NCBI GenBank assembly: GCA_902803195.1
Contig: CADCOX010000370.1
Coordinates: 1-28,269 of the forward strand
Origin: an uncultured Bacteroidales bacterium
GTDB taxonomy: Bacteria > Bacteroidota > Bacteroidia > Bacteroidales > Bacteroidaceae
Direction: 5' to 3'
DNA: 28,269 nucleotides
Below, one piece after another: positions 14,604 to 22,948 of this stretch; positions within the stretch are counted from its first letter, which is position 1, and every line of letters starts with the position of its first letter. A program made the position numbers and the translations under genes. Under the pieces are notes generated by a model that did no database searches, was not told the DNA's origin, and saw only the letters and a program-made list of their open reading frames with translations.

Positions 14604-15716
14604 CTATTCTCTTCTTTCGTAGCCCCAATCATCGATGGCTTGACTCCAATGCTCGTTGACGAGCTGAATGGTACGGGGCTTGTATTCGTACTGGTTCTTC
14701 TTGTAGCCGCGCTTGCTCTCGATGTACGCACGGATGGCAGGCTCCGACTCCTCCCACCCAGGCAGTTGCAGTCGGGCGTAGATGTCCTTGGTCGTCGCAT
14801 AGGCATCGCGCTCGAAATCCTCAAACTTCACCTCGTAGAGGTTGCCTTCAGGAATGAATTTCTTCTGCTCTTGATAGGCTTTGTAAAGACGTGGATAGAC
14901 CTCGATAGCATTCATCTCAATCTGGTCATCGCTGACATCTTGCAGCTTGAGCGGTGCAATGGTCTGAGTGAAGAAGGAACGGGTGGACTCAAAGACCGTG
15001 TAAGGGTTGCGCATCAAGTAGATGAACTTGGCGTTGGGGAAGAGGTCGACGAGCGCCTTGACGTGCCCAGTGTGAGGCGGATTCTTGGAGAGATATTGCG
15101 TGCCGCCTGTGTTCCAAAGCGAGATCTTGACGCAACGCATGAATGCCTCTTTGTAGGCCGCTTCCTCTTCGGGAGTAATCTTCTCGAAGGTGAGATAGCG
15201 GTCGCAGTAGTCAATCATACGCTTGGGGAAGTACCAGAAGTTGTAGTAGGAGTAGGGCATCGTATTATTGAGCGCAAACTCTTCTTCCTGAGGCGTATCG
15301 GGCGTCAACTCCATGCCGTCGGTGGGGCGATGGTTAGGAATGAAGACATTCATCATGAACTTGAAGAATGGTTGCCCGAACATCATCAGGTGTGGAAATA
15401 CGGTCTGGTAGGTGGTCGTGTGCCCGAAGTGCTCGTCCTGTGCGAAGATGTTATGAACAAAGGTCGTCCCCGACCGCCAATGACCAAGGATGAACAACGG
15501 GTCGTGCTCTAATGGCTTGTCGGCCAACAATTTCTTATAGCGACGTTCTTGGATGGGCGCCAACGTAGACAACAGTCGGCAGATGGATTTCGTCAGATAG
15601 TATTTTGTGCGGAACCCTTTATCGATGGGCTCCTCGGCAGTCATTTCTTTAAACGTTTTCCAGTCGGCTCCGACGAGCGGGTTGACGGGAAGGTCTTCGA
15701 ATTTCAATAGTCCCAT
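14604..15716 (-). CDS. PAPS-dependent sulfotransferase
   Basis: This 370-residue protein carries the two PAPS-binding motifs of the sulfotransferase family: the 5'-phosphosulfate loop GHWRSGTT (78-85) and the 3'-phosphate motif LMRNPYTVFESTRSF (234-248), with KNPPHTGHV (211-219) between. No signal peptide or membrane span is seen, so it should act in the cytosol on a small acceptor. It starts 21 bp after the cysN stop and so is coupled to PAPS synthesis. Gene order resembles the B. thetaiotaomicron locus whose sulfotransferase (BT_0416, from memory) sulfates sterols. Cholesterol or bile-type sterols are therefore a candidate acceptor, but lipids or glycans remain possible. It is not a sulfatase or an assimilation enzyme. 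Confidence 0.9.
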   Translation of the reverse strand: MGLLKFEDLPVNPLVGADWKTFKEMTAEEPIDKGFRTKYYLTKSICRLLSTLAPIQERRYKKLLADKPLEHDPLFILGHWRSGTTFVHNIFAQDEHFGHTTTYQTVFPHLMMFGQPFFKFMMNVFIPNHRPTDGMELTPDTPQEEEFALNNTMPYSYYNFWYFPKRMIDYCDRYLTFEKITPEEEAAYKEAFMRCVKISLWNTGGTQYLSKNPPHTGHVKALVDLFPNAKFIYLMRNPYTVFESTRSFFTQTIAPLKLQDVSDDQIEMNAIEVYPRLYKAYQEQKKFIPEGNLYEVKFEDFERDAYATTKDIYARLQLPGWEESEPAIRAYIESKRGYKKNQYEYKPRTIQLVNEHWSQAIDDWGYERRE

Positions 15717-15737
15717 AATTTGATAGGAATAGGTGAA

Positions 15738-17165
15738 TTACTTAACCACTTTCACTTCCAGACCTTGGCGAGCCAGTTCTTTGACGGCTATGTCGATGGC
15801 ATCATAATGTTCGGGGTCGATGCCAAGCTTCTTCAGGTCAAGCGTGGGCACGAGGTCATTCTCGAGAGCGCTCTCGTCGAGTGGCTCGAGGATCATGCCA
15901 ACGGCAGAGGTGTTGTTCGTGATAGGGTCGATGAGGATGAAGGCACCCGTCTGGCGGTTCTTGGCGTAGGCATCGAAGAAGAGCGTCTTAGCCGTGAGGA
16001 TGTCCACCTGTCCGATTTCATTCAGTTGGAAGGGCTTACCCTCTTTTTCCTCTAACGTGTTCACATCGATGCGATGACGGATGGCGGCGATGGTGGCACG
16101 CGTTGTGTTGGTGTTATGCTTGAGGAAGAACTGCTTGCCGGTGTCCATCGGTTCCTCGTCCATCCATACGAGCATCGTCGTGAAGTGACGCCCGATGAAG
16201 GGGAGATTGTCGGGATGCACGATCATCTCACCCCGGCTGATGTCAATTTCGTCCTCGAGGGTAATGGTGACGCTCTGCGGCGGGAACGCTTCCTGGAGTT
16301 CGCCCTCATAAGTGACGATGCTCTTGACGTGGCTGCGTTTCAAGGAGGGTAGTGCGATGACTTCATCGCCCTTGCGAACGACTCCACTCGCCACTTTGCC
16401 GCAGAAACCACGGAAGTTGAGGTCGGGGCGCAGTACATACTGCACGGGATAGCGGAAGTCGCTGTAGTTGCGATCGGCATGGATGGGTACAGTCTCCAGG
16501 AACTCCAGAAGAGGTGTGCCTTCGTACCAAGGTGTCTTCTCGCTTTTCTCGACGACATTGTCGCCATCGCGAGCTGACAGCGGGAAGCAAGTGACGTCTT
16601 CGATGCCAAGATGGTCGGTCAGCATCTTGTAATCAGCTACAATGTTATTGAACACCTGTTGGTCGAAGTCCACCAAGTCCATCTTGTTCACGGCCAACAC
16701 GATATGCTTGATGCCGAGCAAGGATACGAGGAACGTATGACGCCGTGTCTGGGTGATGACACCTTTGCGCGCATCGATGAGAATAATGGCGAGGTTGGCT
16801 GTCGAGCCGCCGGTGATCATGTTGCGGGTGTACTGCTCATGTCCCGGAGTATCGGCGATGATGAACTTACGACGATTGGTCGAGAAATAACGATAAGCCA
16901 CGTCGATGGTGATGCCCTCTTCGCGCTCCGCTTTCAGACCATCGAGCAGCAAGGCGTAATCAATGTGGTCGCCAGCATTGCCCACACGCTTGGAGTCGCG
17001 CTCCAGAGCGGTGAGTTGGTCGTCATAGAGTTTCTTGGAATCGAAGAGGAGTCGGCCGATGAGCGTTGACTTGCCATCGTCGACAGAACCAGCCGTCAGC
17101 AGGCGCAACAAGTCCTTTTGTTCGTCTGCATCGAGGTAGGCTTTGATATCGAGTTTATTATCCAT
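15738..17165 (-). CDS. cysN: sulfate adenylyltransferase subunit 1 (GTPase)
   Basis: This is the GTPase subunit of ATP sulfurylase, which with CysD makes adenosine 5'-phosphosulfate from sulfate and ATP. I chose the ATG at 17165 (MDNKLDIKAYLDADEQ); an ATG 8 codons up adds no homology. The 475-residue protein has GSVDDGKST (G1), DTPGHEQY (G3) and NKMD (G4), followed by EF-Tu-like beta-barrel domains. It lacks a fused CysC domain, in line with the separate cysC gene. It is separated from cysD by a 3.9-kb helicase gene, whereas cysD and cysN normally adjoin. A 9-bp tandem repeat lies just upstream. Confidence 0.96.
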   Translation of the reverse strand: MDNKLDIKAYLDADEQKDLLRLLTAGSVDDGKSTLIGRLLFDSKKLYDDQLTALERDSKRVGNAGDHIDYALLLDGLKAEREEGITIDVAYRYFSTNRRKFIIADTPGHEQYTRNMITGGSTANLAIILIDARKGVITQTRRHTFLVSLLGIKHIVLAVNKMDLVDFDQQVFNNIVADYKMLTDHLGIEDVTCFPLSARDGDNVVEKSEKTPWYEGTPLLEFLETVPIHADRNYSDFRYPVQYVLRPDLNFRGFCGKVASGVVRKGDEVIALPSLKRSHVKSIVTYEGELQEAFPPQSVTITLEDEIDISRGEMIVHPDNLPFIGRHFTTMLVWMDEEPMDTGKQFFLKHNTNTTRATIAAIRHRIDVNTLEEKEGKPFQLNEIGQVDILTAKTLFFDAYAKNRQTGAFILIDPITNNTSAVGMILEPLDESALENDLVPTLDLKKLGIDPEHYDAIDIAVKELARQGLEVKVVK

Positions 17166-17194
17166 TTGAATATGAGAAATTTGATTCATAAATT

Positions 17195-17239
17195 TATAGA
17201 AGCTATAGATACTATAGATACTATAGAAACTATAGTGCT
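17195..17239. repeat. 9-bp tandem repeat (TATAGATAC), about five units
   Basis: Units TATAGAAGC, TATAGATAC, TATAGATAC, TATAGAAAC and TATAGTGCT follow each other from 17195. The helicase stop codon (TAG on the minus strand, 17230-17232) lies in the array. It fills most of the gap between the helicase and cysN. Confidence 0.75.
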
Positions 17240-20200
17240 TTTATCGTTTCGCCTTCGCGCGTGATTTGGCCGCTCTTGAGCAGACGTGCTACGCTGCGAG
17301 TGATGGCGTTATCAATCTTCACCGTTCGACGTGTATAGCCCATCATGCGATTAGCAGCAAGCTTGATGCCATCCAGAGGAATGGCAATCTGTTCCTTGAC
17401 AACCTGCAGGACGATGGCGTCAATCTTATCGTCAGGAATCTCGTCGATGTCGAGCTTTTCGCCAGTCTTGTTCTTGACGGCAACAGGCTTGGTCGCTTTA
17501 GCAGACACTTCGACAATCTTTGGCGATGTGAGGTTGAGGGGCTCATCGTTCTTTTTTGCCGGTCCCTTCGACTCAATAGCATCGACAATGGCATCGAGCA
17601 CACGCTGACGGTTCTGCATCCAGTCGATACTCCACACTCGGATGACTTTCCAGCCGAGTCCTTGCAGCACAGAGGGTTGCGTGAGTTCGCGATCACGAGC
17701 AATCTTAGTGGCATTGCGAGCATGATTATCTATGAGAATGCCCAGGAAGTAACGCTCATGGTCGGAAGGATCGACCACAGCCACGTCTACCTTAAACAAC
17801 GAACGCCCCACGGCGGTTGTTGTCTCATAGCCGAGTGCGGTGAGCTCAGCGGCAATGTCTTCAGCTAAAGCGTCAGACGATGCTTCGGAGTTGATGGCTT
17901 GCGAGGCGCTCTTGATGAGTTGTCCCGTTTCGGCATATTTGAGGAACTTCTGCAACCCCTCGACGCCAAGGGCCTTGGAGCGGCGCAGGTCGATTTGCTC
18001 GGCACGTAAGGTCGAGAAGACAATCATCTCGTAACGGGCACGGGAGACGGCTACGTTCAGACGTCGTTCGCCACCTCTATTGTTGAGCGGACCGAAGTTC
18101 ATGCTCACGTTGCCGTCCTTATCGGGACCATAGCCGACGCTGAAGAGAATCACATCGCGCTCGTCGCCTTGCACGTTCTCAAGGTTCTTGATGAAGATGG
18201 GCTCTTCGGATTGTAGGGCTTTGGCCTCAAGTTCAGGCTTATTGCTCAGAGCGTCCATAAGGACATCCTCGATGAGATTCTGCTGAGCCATCGAGAAAGC
18301 TACTACGCCGATGCTGTACTTCGAAAGCTCCTTATCGCTGAGTCGGCGGATAACCTCTGCTACGACGGCATCGGCTTCGGCACGATTGCTGCGCTTACCG
18401 CCCTTGTCATAGGTGCCTTCGACCTTCACGAGCGAAACTTTCTGCAAACGGTCGTCGGCCGAAGGGAAGGTGTAAAGGCGGCCGTCGTAGTATTCCTGGT
18501 TGGAGAAAGCGATGAGCGACTCGTGCTTTGAGCGATAGTGGAAGGCCAGATAGTGACCAGGGATAGATAGTGCCTGGCAGTCGTCGAGTATGCTGTCGAG
18601 GTCGTCTATCTCGGCATCTTCGTCATCCACTTGTTGGGCATCGAAGAAACTGGTTGGAGGCATCTGCTTGTTGTCGCCAACGACGATGAGCGCCTTACCA
18701 CGTCCGATGGCACCTACGGCTTCGGACGTCGGCATTTGAGAAGCTTCGTCGAAGATGACGAGGTCGAACTTAGGCCAACTGAGGTCGATGAACTGTGCCA
18801 CGCTGATAGGGCTCATGAGCATGCAGGGACACAATTTAGGCATCAGGTTGGGTATTTGGTCGATGATGCGTCGAATGCTGGTGCCGCGACCGCCATTGGC
18901 GATGTTGCGCTTCAGAATATTCACCTCGGAACCGGTAGCCGCTTCGATGCTGATGCTGGGGATGCGGGCGGCCAGCCGACAGTAGAGTTCTTTCTTCGTG
19001 AGTTCTTGGAAGTGCTCGGTGAGTTGACGGTAGCGAGCGATCACATCTTCAAATACAAGTCCGCTGAACTGGCGCAGTTCGTTGTTATCGTCGATCATCG
19101 TCATGGCCCAATCTTTATAAAGAGCACGCGCGAGCGAATTTGCTGCTTCGGCTCCGCCTTGGCCGCCTTCGATCAAGTCGACTGCAGGTTGCCAGTTCTG
19201 GTCGATAAGGGCCTTTCGCTGGCTGGACCATTGATGCCATTCGCGCCATTCGTCCTTGTGGGCAAGCCATGTGGAGATGGTCTCTGGTGACAATGTGGTC
19301 GAAACGATTTGCTTCAGGCTGTCAATGAATGTGGGAATAGACGACTTGCTCAGCGACCCGTCGATTTTCTGAAGTCGTTTAACGAACTTCTTGGTGGCAA
19401 AGAACTTAGGCAGGAACCATTTCTTCTGAATAGCCTGCCAGTCATTGGTGATAGCTGCCGGCTGTTCGCCTGATGACTGGAGTTGACGGAGGAGCGTCTC
19501 CAACTGTGCAAGACTCTCGCGTCGGTCATCCTTGGGTGCAAGTCCGGCCAAAGCGTGCCCGAAGGGATGCCCTGTCACTTGGAAGACGGCATCGAGTTTC
19601 GACAGTGCGTCGGCGAGAACCGACAAGTCGGCATCTTTCTTCGTCTTGGAGAAATCGAACGACAGGTCTGCAGGCGTAGCATCGTCGAGATTCAGGTAAC
19701 GGTCGATGCAATCATATACCGAGAGGCCACAGTCGCCTTTGTGGTGAACGGCCTGCATATATCCATTCAACTGTTGACGCAATCCGTAGAGCTCCTTGGA
19801 ACGCTTGTCGAAGTCTTCGCTCAGATGGCCGTGTGTGACGTCGAGGGCTTGCTGAAGCTGCTCGAGGAAATGCGTCTTGGTGACTTTATTGGAGTGGAGT
19901 TCCAGGCAGAAGGGGTCTAAACCAATCTTTGCCAAACGCTTTTGGACTACGCTCAAGGCGGCCATCTTCTCTGCCACGAAAAGCACGCGACGTCCTTTGT
20001 ACAACGCATTGGCAATCATATTGGTGATGGTTTGCGACTTGCCTGTTCCCGGAGGGCCATAGAGGATGAAGCTCTTGCCTTCGCCGCTCTCGATGACAGC
20101 TTCCAGCTGCGATGAATCGACGCTGATGGGAGTGGCCACATCGGCTGGCAGCGACGTTAGGTCAAATTCGTGAACATCGACGGTCTTCTCTTCCTCAGCG

Positions 20201-21114
20201 ATGGTCAGGCGACGTTCGATGAGGCTCTTGACGATGGGACTCTCCTGTAGCTTCTCGGCATTTGTGTGGATATCGTTCCACATGACGAATTTGTTGAACG
20301 AGAAGAGTCCGAGGACACTCTCGTCGAGTATTTCCCATCTGGGATGTTGCTCTATTGCCTTGCGCATGGCGGCAAAGATGGCGGGCACGTCCACACCGCT
20401 CTCGTCCTTGGGAAGCGGGTCGAACGTGGGCACCAGGAGCTTGAACTGTTGCCGCAGGAATTCATTGAGGGTGATGTTGAGGATTGTTTCCTCGTCGCGG
20501 AGGCGTACGATGTAACCACCGCCATTACGGACAATGTTGACGGGCAGGAGTAGGATAGGGGCATAACGCGGTTGGTCGCTCTTCTCGGTGACATACCATT
20601 TGAGCATACCTATGGCTATGAAAAGTGCGTTGGCGCCATTCTCCTCCAAAGCCGTGCGAGCGCCGCGATAGAGGTTGGTCAATATAGGCTTCAACTCGGC
20701 TGCACTGAGGTAAGTGGACAACTTATGGGCCTTGATGTCCGCCTCGAACTGTTCCTTCAACGGAGCGGCTTGGGTGGCAGAGTGGTAGATGCCGTCCTCT
20801 GCATCGAGTTTCTTACGCTCTTCAGGCCAAGGCTGCAGGGTGTAGTTGTCGCCTGTCTGCAGGTTGTCCTCCATGTGAGCCACATCAAAGGATATGAACT
20901 GCACAGCCCGTTTGCCCAAGCGCGTGTTGAGAAGGTTGTTGCGCAGGCTGAAGTCCAGCAACTTGCGTTCCCAAAGAGCTTGACGCGTGAGTTGGCGTTC
21001 GTCCACCTGAAGGGCAGCTTCCTCAGCAGCGTCAACGGCGAAAGGGTCGGTTCCCTGTGGGATGATGGCGGGAACATCGGGCTCGTTATGAGTAGGTTGA
21101 AGATCGTTAGCCAT
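17230..21114 (-). CDS. large DUF4011 / SF1 helicase / Vsr-like nuclease / DUF3320 protein
   Basis: The 1294-residue protein has the DUF4011 start (WERKLLDFSLRNNLLN, about 48-63). The SF1 helicase core follows: Walker A GPPGTGKS at 353-360, Walker B FDEAS at 788-792, VGDNKQMPP just after, and VAVSRARY (motif VI) at 1021-1028. About 430 residues between Walker A and B form the long insertion seen in this family. Next is a Vsr-like endonuclease domain of the MTES_1575 type (about 1085-1180; KVDVAVVDP, RDRELTQPSVLQGLGWKVIRVWS) and a C-terminal DUF3320 domain (about 1225-1290). One nuclease motif reads LGILIDNH where I expect an acidic residue before the Asp, so cleavage may be altered. Such fusions are often found in defence regions, so nucleic-acid sensing or degradation is likely but not shown. 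It is unrelated to its sulfate-activation neighbours. Confidence 0.9.
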   Translation of the reverse strand: MANDLQPTHNEPDVPAIIPQGTDPFAVDAAEEAALQVDERQLTRQALWERKLLDFSLRNNLLNTRLGKRAVQFISFDVAHMEDNLQTGDNYTLQPWPEERKKLDAEDGIYHSATQAAPLKEQFEADIKAHKLSTYLSAAELKPILTNLYRGARTALEENGANALFIAIGMLKWYVTEKSDQPRYAPILLLPVNIVRNGGGYIVRLRDEETILNITLNEFLRQQFKLLVPTFDPLPKDESGVDVPAIFAAMRKAIEQHPRWEILDESVLGLFSFNKFVMWNDIHTNAEKLQESPIVKSLIERRLTIAEEEKTVDVHEFDLTSLPADVATPISVDSSQLEAVIESGEGKSFILYGPPGTGKSQTITNMIANALYKGRRVLFVAEKMAALSVVQKRLAKIGLDPFCLELHSNKVTKTHFLEQLQQALDVTHGHLSEDFDKRSKELYGLRQQLNGYMQAVHHKGDCGLSVYDCIDRYLNLDDATPADLSFDFSKTKKDADLSVLADALSKLDAVFQVTGHPFGHALAGLAPKDDRRESLAQLETLLRQLQSSGEQPAAITNDWQAIQKKWFLPKFFATKKFVKRLQKIDGSLSKSSIPTFIDSLKQIVSTTLSPETISTWLAHKDEWREWHQWSSQRKALIDQNWQPAVDLIEGGQGGAEAANSLARALYKDWAMTMIDDNNELRQFSGLVFEDVIARYRQLTEHFQELTKKELYCRLAARIPSISIEAATGSEVNILKRNIANGGRGTSIRRIIDQIPNLMPKLCPCMLMSPISVAQFIDLSWPKFDLVIFDEASQMPTSEAVGAIGRGKALIVVGDNKQMPPTSFFDAQQVDDEDAEIDDLDSILDDCQALSIPGHYLAFHYRSKHESLIAFSNQEYYDGRLYTFPSADDRLQKVSLVKVEGTYDKGGKRSNRAEADAVVAEVIRRLSDKELSKYSIGVVAFSMAQQNLIEDVLMDALSNKPELEAKALQSEEPIFIKNLENVQGDERDVILFSVGYGPDKDGNVSMNFGPLNNRGGERRLNVAVSRARYEMIVFSTLRAEQIDLRRSKALGVEGLQKFLKYAETGQLIKSASQAINSEASSDALAEDIAAELTALGYETTTAVGRSLFKVDVAVVDPSDHERYFLGILIDNHARNATKIARDRELTQPSVLQGLGWKVIRVWSIDWMQNRQRVLDAIVDAIESKGPAKKNDEPLNLTSPKIVEVSAKATKPVAVKNKTGEKLDIDEIPDDKIDAIVLQVVKEQIAIPLDGIKLAANRMMGYTRRTVKIDNAITRSVARLLKSGQITREGETIKAL

Positions 21115-21188
21115 AGTTCTTCAAATTAAAGATGATGATTGCACAAACGGATGTTGTGTGATGAATAGTTGTATGCGTTGGCTCTTGC

Positions 21189-22097
21189 TTAGAAATAGCC
21201 TTCGCGTTTCTTCTGCTCCATAGAGGCCTCTTGGTCGAAGTCGATGACGCGGGTCGTGCGTTCGCTCTTTGTCGTCGTCATCATCTCCTCGACGATTTCC
21301 TCGATAGTGGTGGCGGTACTCTCGACGGCGCCTGTCAGCGGCCAACAACCGAGGGTGCGGAAGCGTACCATACGGGGCTTGATCAACGGACGGTATTTCT
21401 CGGGCAAACGGTCGTCATCGGCCATGATGAGGTTGCCGTCGATCTCCACGCACGGACGTTCCTTGGCATAATAAAGCGGTACGATGGGGATTTGCTCCAG
21501 ACGAATGTATTGCCAGATATCGAGTTCCGTCCAGTTGGAAAGAGGGAAGACGCGGATCGACTCTCCTTTGTGGATGCGGGCATTATAGATGTCCCAGAGT
21601 TCAGGACGTTGGTTCTTCGGGTCCCACTGCTGGAATTGGTCGCGGAACGAGAAGATGCGCTCCTTGGCACGGCTCTTCTCTTCGTCGCGACGGGCTCCTC
21701 CGAAGGCTGCGTCGAACTTATGTTTGTTCAGCGCATCAAGTAAGGCTTTGGTCTTCATGAGGTCGGTGTGCACCTTCGACCCATGGGTGAAGGGACCGAC
21801 GCCTGCCTTGAAAGCCTCCATATTGCTTTCCACGATGAGGTTCCAGCCATATTTCTTGGCGTACTCGTCGCGGAACTGAATCATCTCCTTGAACTTCCAT
21901 TTCGAGTCGATATGCATGAGGGGAAACGGCACTTTGCCAGGTGCAAAGGCCTTTTCGGCCAGTCGCACCATAACGCTGCTATCCTTGCCGATGCTGTAGA
22001 GCATGACGGGATTCTCGAACTCGGCAGCCACTTCACGGATGATGTGAATGCTCTCGGCCTCGAGTTCCTGGAGGTGTGATAAGTGATAATTGTTCAT
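21189..22097 (-). CDS. cysD: sulfate adenylyltransferase subunit 2
   Basis: CysD is the catalytic subunit of ATP sulfurylase. The 302-residue protein has the PP-loop YSIGKDSSVM near 34-43, HIDSKWKFKEM, GGARRDEEKSRAKERIFSFRD and LSNWTELDIWQYI, and ends in the usual KKREGYF. It belongs to the N-type ATP pyrophosphatases and needs CysN. Its start lies 125 bp after cysC, across a 22-bp repeat array, and the next gene downstream is the helicase (74-bp gap), not cysN. It is otherwise ordinary in length and composition. Confidence 0.97.
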   Translation of the reverse strand: MNNYHLSHLQELEAESIHIIREVAAEFENPVMLYSIGKDSSVMVRLAEKAFAPGKVPFPLMHIDSKWKFKEMIQFRDEYAKKYGWNLIVESNMEAFKAGVGPFTHGSKVHTDLMKTKALLDALNKHKFDAAFGGARRDEEKSRAKERIFSFRDQFQQWDPKNQRPELWDIYNARIHKGESIRVFPLSNWTELDIWQYIRLEQIPIVPLYYAKERPCVEIDGNLIMADDDRLPEKYRPLIKPRMVRFRTLGCWPLTGAVESTATTIEEIVEEMMTTTKSERTTRVIDFDQEASMEQKKREGYF

Positions 22098-22127
22098 ATT
22101 GTATTATTCGTTTATTCAAGTAGGGTA

Positions 22128-22237
22128 ATGCGTCTATACGTGTGAGCCGATGCGTCTATACGTGTAAGCCGATGCGAATATACGTGTGAGCCGATGCGTC
22201 TATACGTGTAAGCCGATGCGTCTATACGTGTAGGCCG
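22128..22237. repeat. 22-bp tandem repeats between cysC and cysD, five units
   Basis: Units starting at 22128, 22150, 22172, 22194 and 22216 have the form ATGCGTCTATACGTGTRAGC plus CG. The third reads GCGAATATACG instead, and that variant is the one found inverted at 3807-3850. The last unit overlaps the end of cysC: the stop codon and the final Leu-His-Val codons are repeat sequence. There are no spacers, so it is not a CRISPR array. Confidence 0.88.
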
Positions 22238-22782
22238 AGCACTAAGTCGACGACCTGCTTGACGCTCTTCTCGAGCGGTTGTTGCGAGGTGTCGATGGTG
22301 AGTGCGGGATGTTCGGGTGCTTCGAATGGGGCACTAATGCCCGTGAAATCTTTCACCTCGCCACGACGAGCACGAGCATAGAGGCCTTTCACGTCGCGCC
22401 GTTCACATTCCTCAAGGGGCGTGCTGACGTAGACTTCCTTAAAGTCGTCCTCGCCGATAATCTCACGTGCCATCTGACGATACTCGTTGGTGGGTGAGAC
22501 GAAGGCCGCTAACGTGATAACACCTGTGTCCACAAACAACTTGCCAACCTCGGCAATGCGTCGGATATTCTCGCGGCGGTCTTCCGCTGAGAAGCCTAAT
22601 CCCGCGTTGATGCCCGAGCGGATGTTGTCGCCATCGAGAATGCGGCAGAGCAGGCCTCGCTCATGCAATTCGCGCTCCACGCCCAAGGCAATGGTCGACT
22701 TGCCCGAGCCGCTGAGGCCCGTGAACCATATCATGACGCCGCGCTGATGCAGAAGCGATTCCTTGTCGGCACGCGTCATCAT
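22222..22782 (-). CDS. cysC: adenylylsulfate kinase
   Basis: CysC phosphorylates adenosine 5'-phosphosulfate to PAPS. From the ATG at 22782 (MMTRADKES) the protein has 186 residues, with GLSGSGKST at 22-30, the DGDNIRSGINAGLGFS segment, and FVSPTNEYR and VYVSTPLEECERRDVKGLYARAR. The frame stays open to an ATG at 22872, but those 30 codons run through the arm of a repeat element (STPRPTREGQEGG is its translation), so I reject that longer start. The C-terminal LHV and the stop come from the 22-bp repeat. It feeds PAPS to the sulfotransferase of the same gene group. Confidence 0.94.
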   Translation of the reverse strand: MMTRADKESLLHQRGVMIWFTGLSGSGKSTIALGVERELHERGLLCRILDGDNIRSGINAGLGFSAEDRRENIRRIAEVGKLFVDTGVITLAAFVSPTNEYRQMAREIIGEDDFKEVYVSTPLEECERRDVKGLYARARRGEVKDFTGISAPFEAPEHPALTIDTSQQPLEKSVKQVVDLVLGLHV

Positions 22783-22803
22783 TCGATCAAAAATAGGAAA
22801 GAG

Positions 22804-22948
22804 AGACCCACCCTCCTGCCCCTCCCTTGTAGGGCGGGGAGTAGATACTCTTGATTGTATGTCGTCGCACATAATTTTATATTGATATAATTGATTCTTG
22901 AAGGTAATTACTCCCCGCCCTGCAAGGGAGGGGCAGGGGGGCGGGTCT
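22804..22948. mobile_element. MITE-like element 3, terminal inverted repeats with inner hairpins
   Basis: AGACCCACCC (22804) and GGGCGGGTCT (to 22948) form the ends, with one mismatch. Inner arms are CCCCTCCC-TTGTA-GGGCGGGG on the left and CCCCGCCC-TGCAA-GGGAGGGG on the right, so the left arm pairs better with the right arm than with itself. The A/T-rich middle holds TTATATTGATATAATTG. The outer base pairs CT of the right end lie in the stop codon of the SLC13 gene. Same family as the elements at 10041 and 11111. Confidence 0.75.

Noticed and set aside
14574..15512. 312-codon plus-strand frame over the sulfotransferase
   Set aside because: Shadow; the minus-strand frame carries both PAPS motifs.
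22128..22237. CRISPR array
   Set aside because: The 22-bp units follow each other directly with no variable spacers, and no cas gene is present.
22788..22795. TATTTTTG box on the minus strand as cysC promoter
   Set aside because: It fits TAnnTTTG but lies only 6 bp before the ATG, with no -33 element, so a start site would fall inside the gene.
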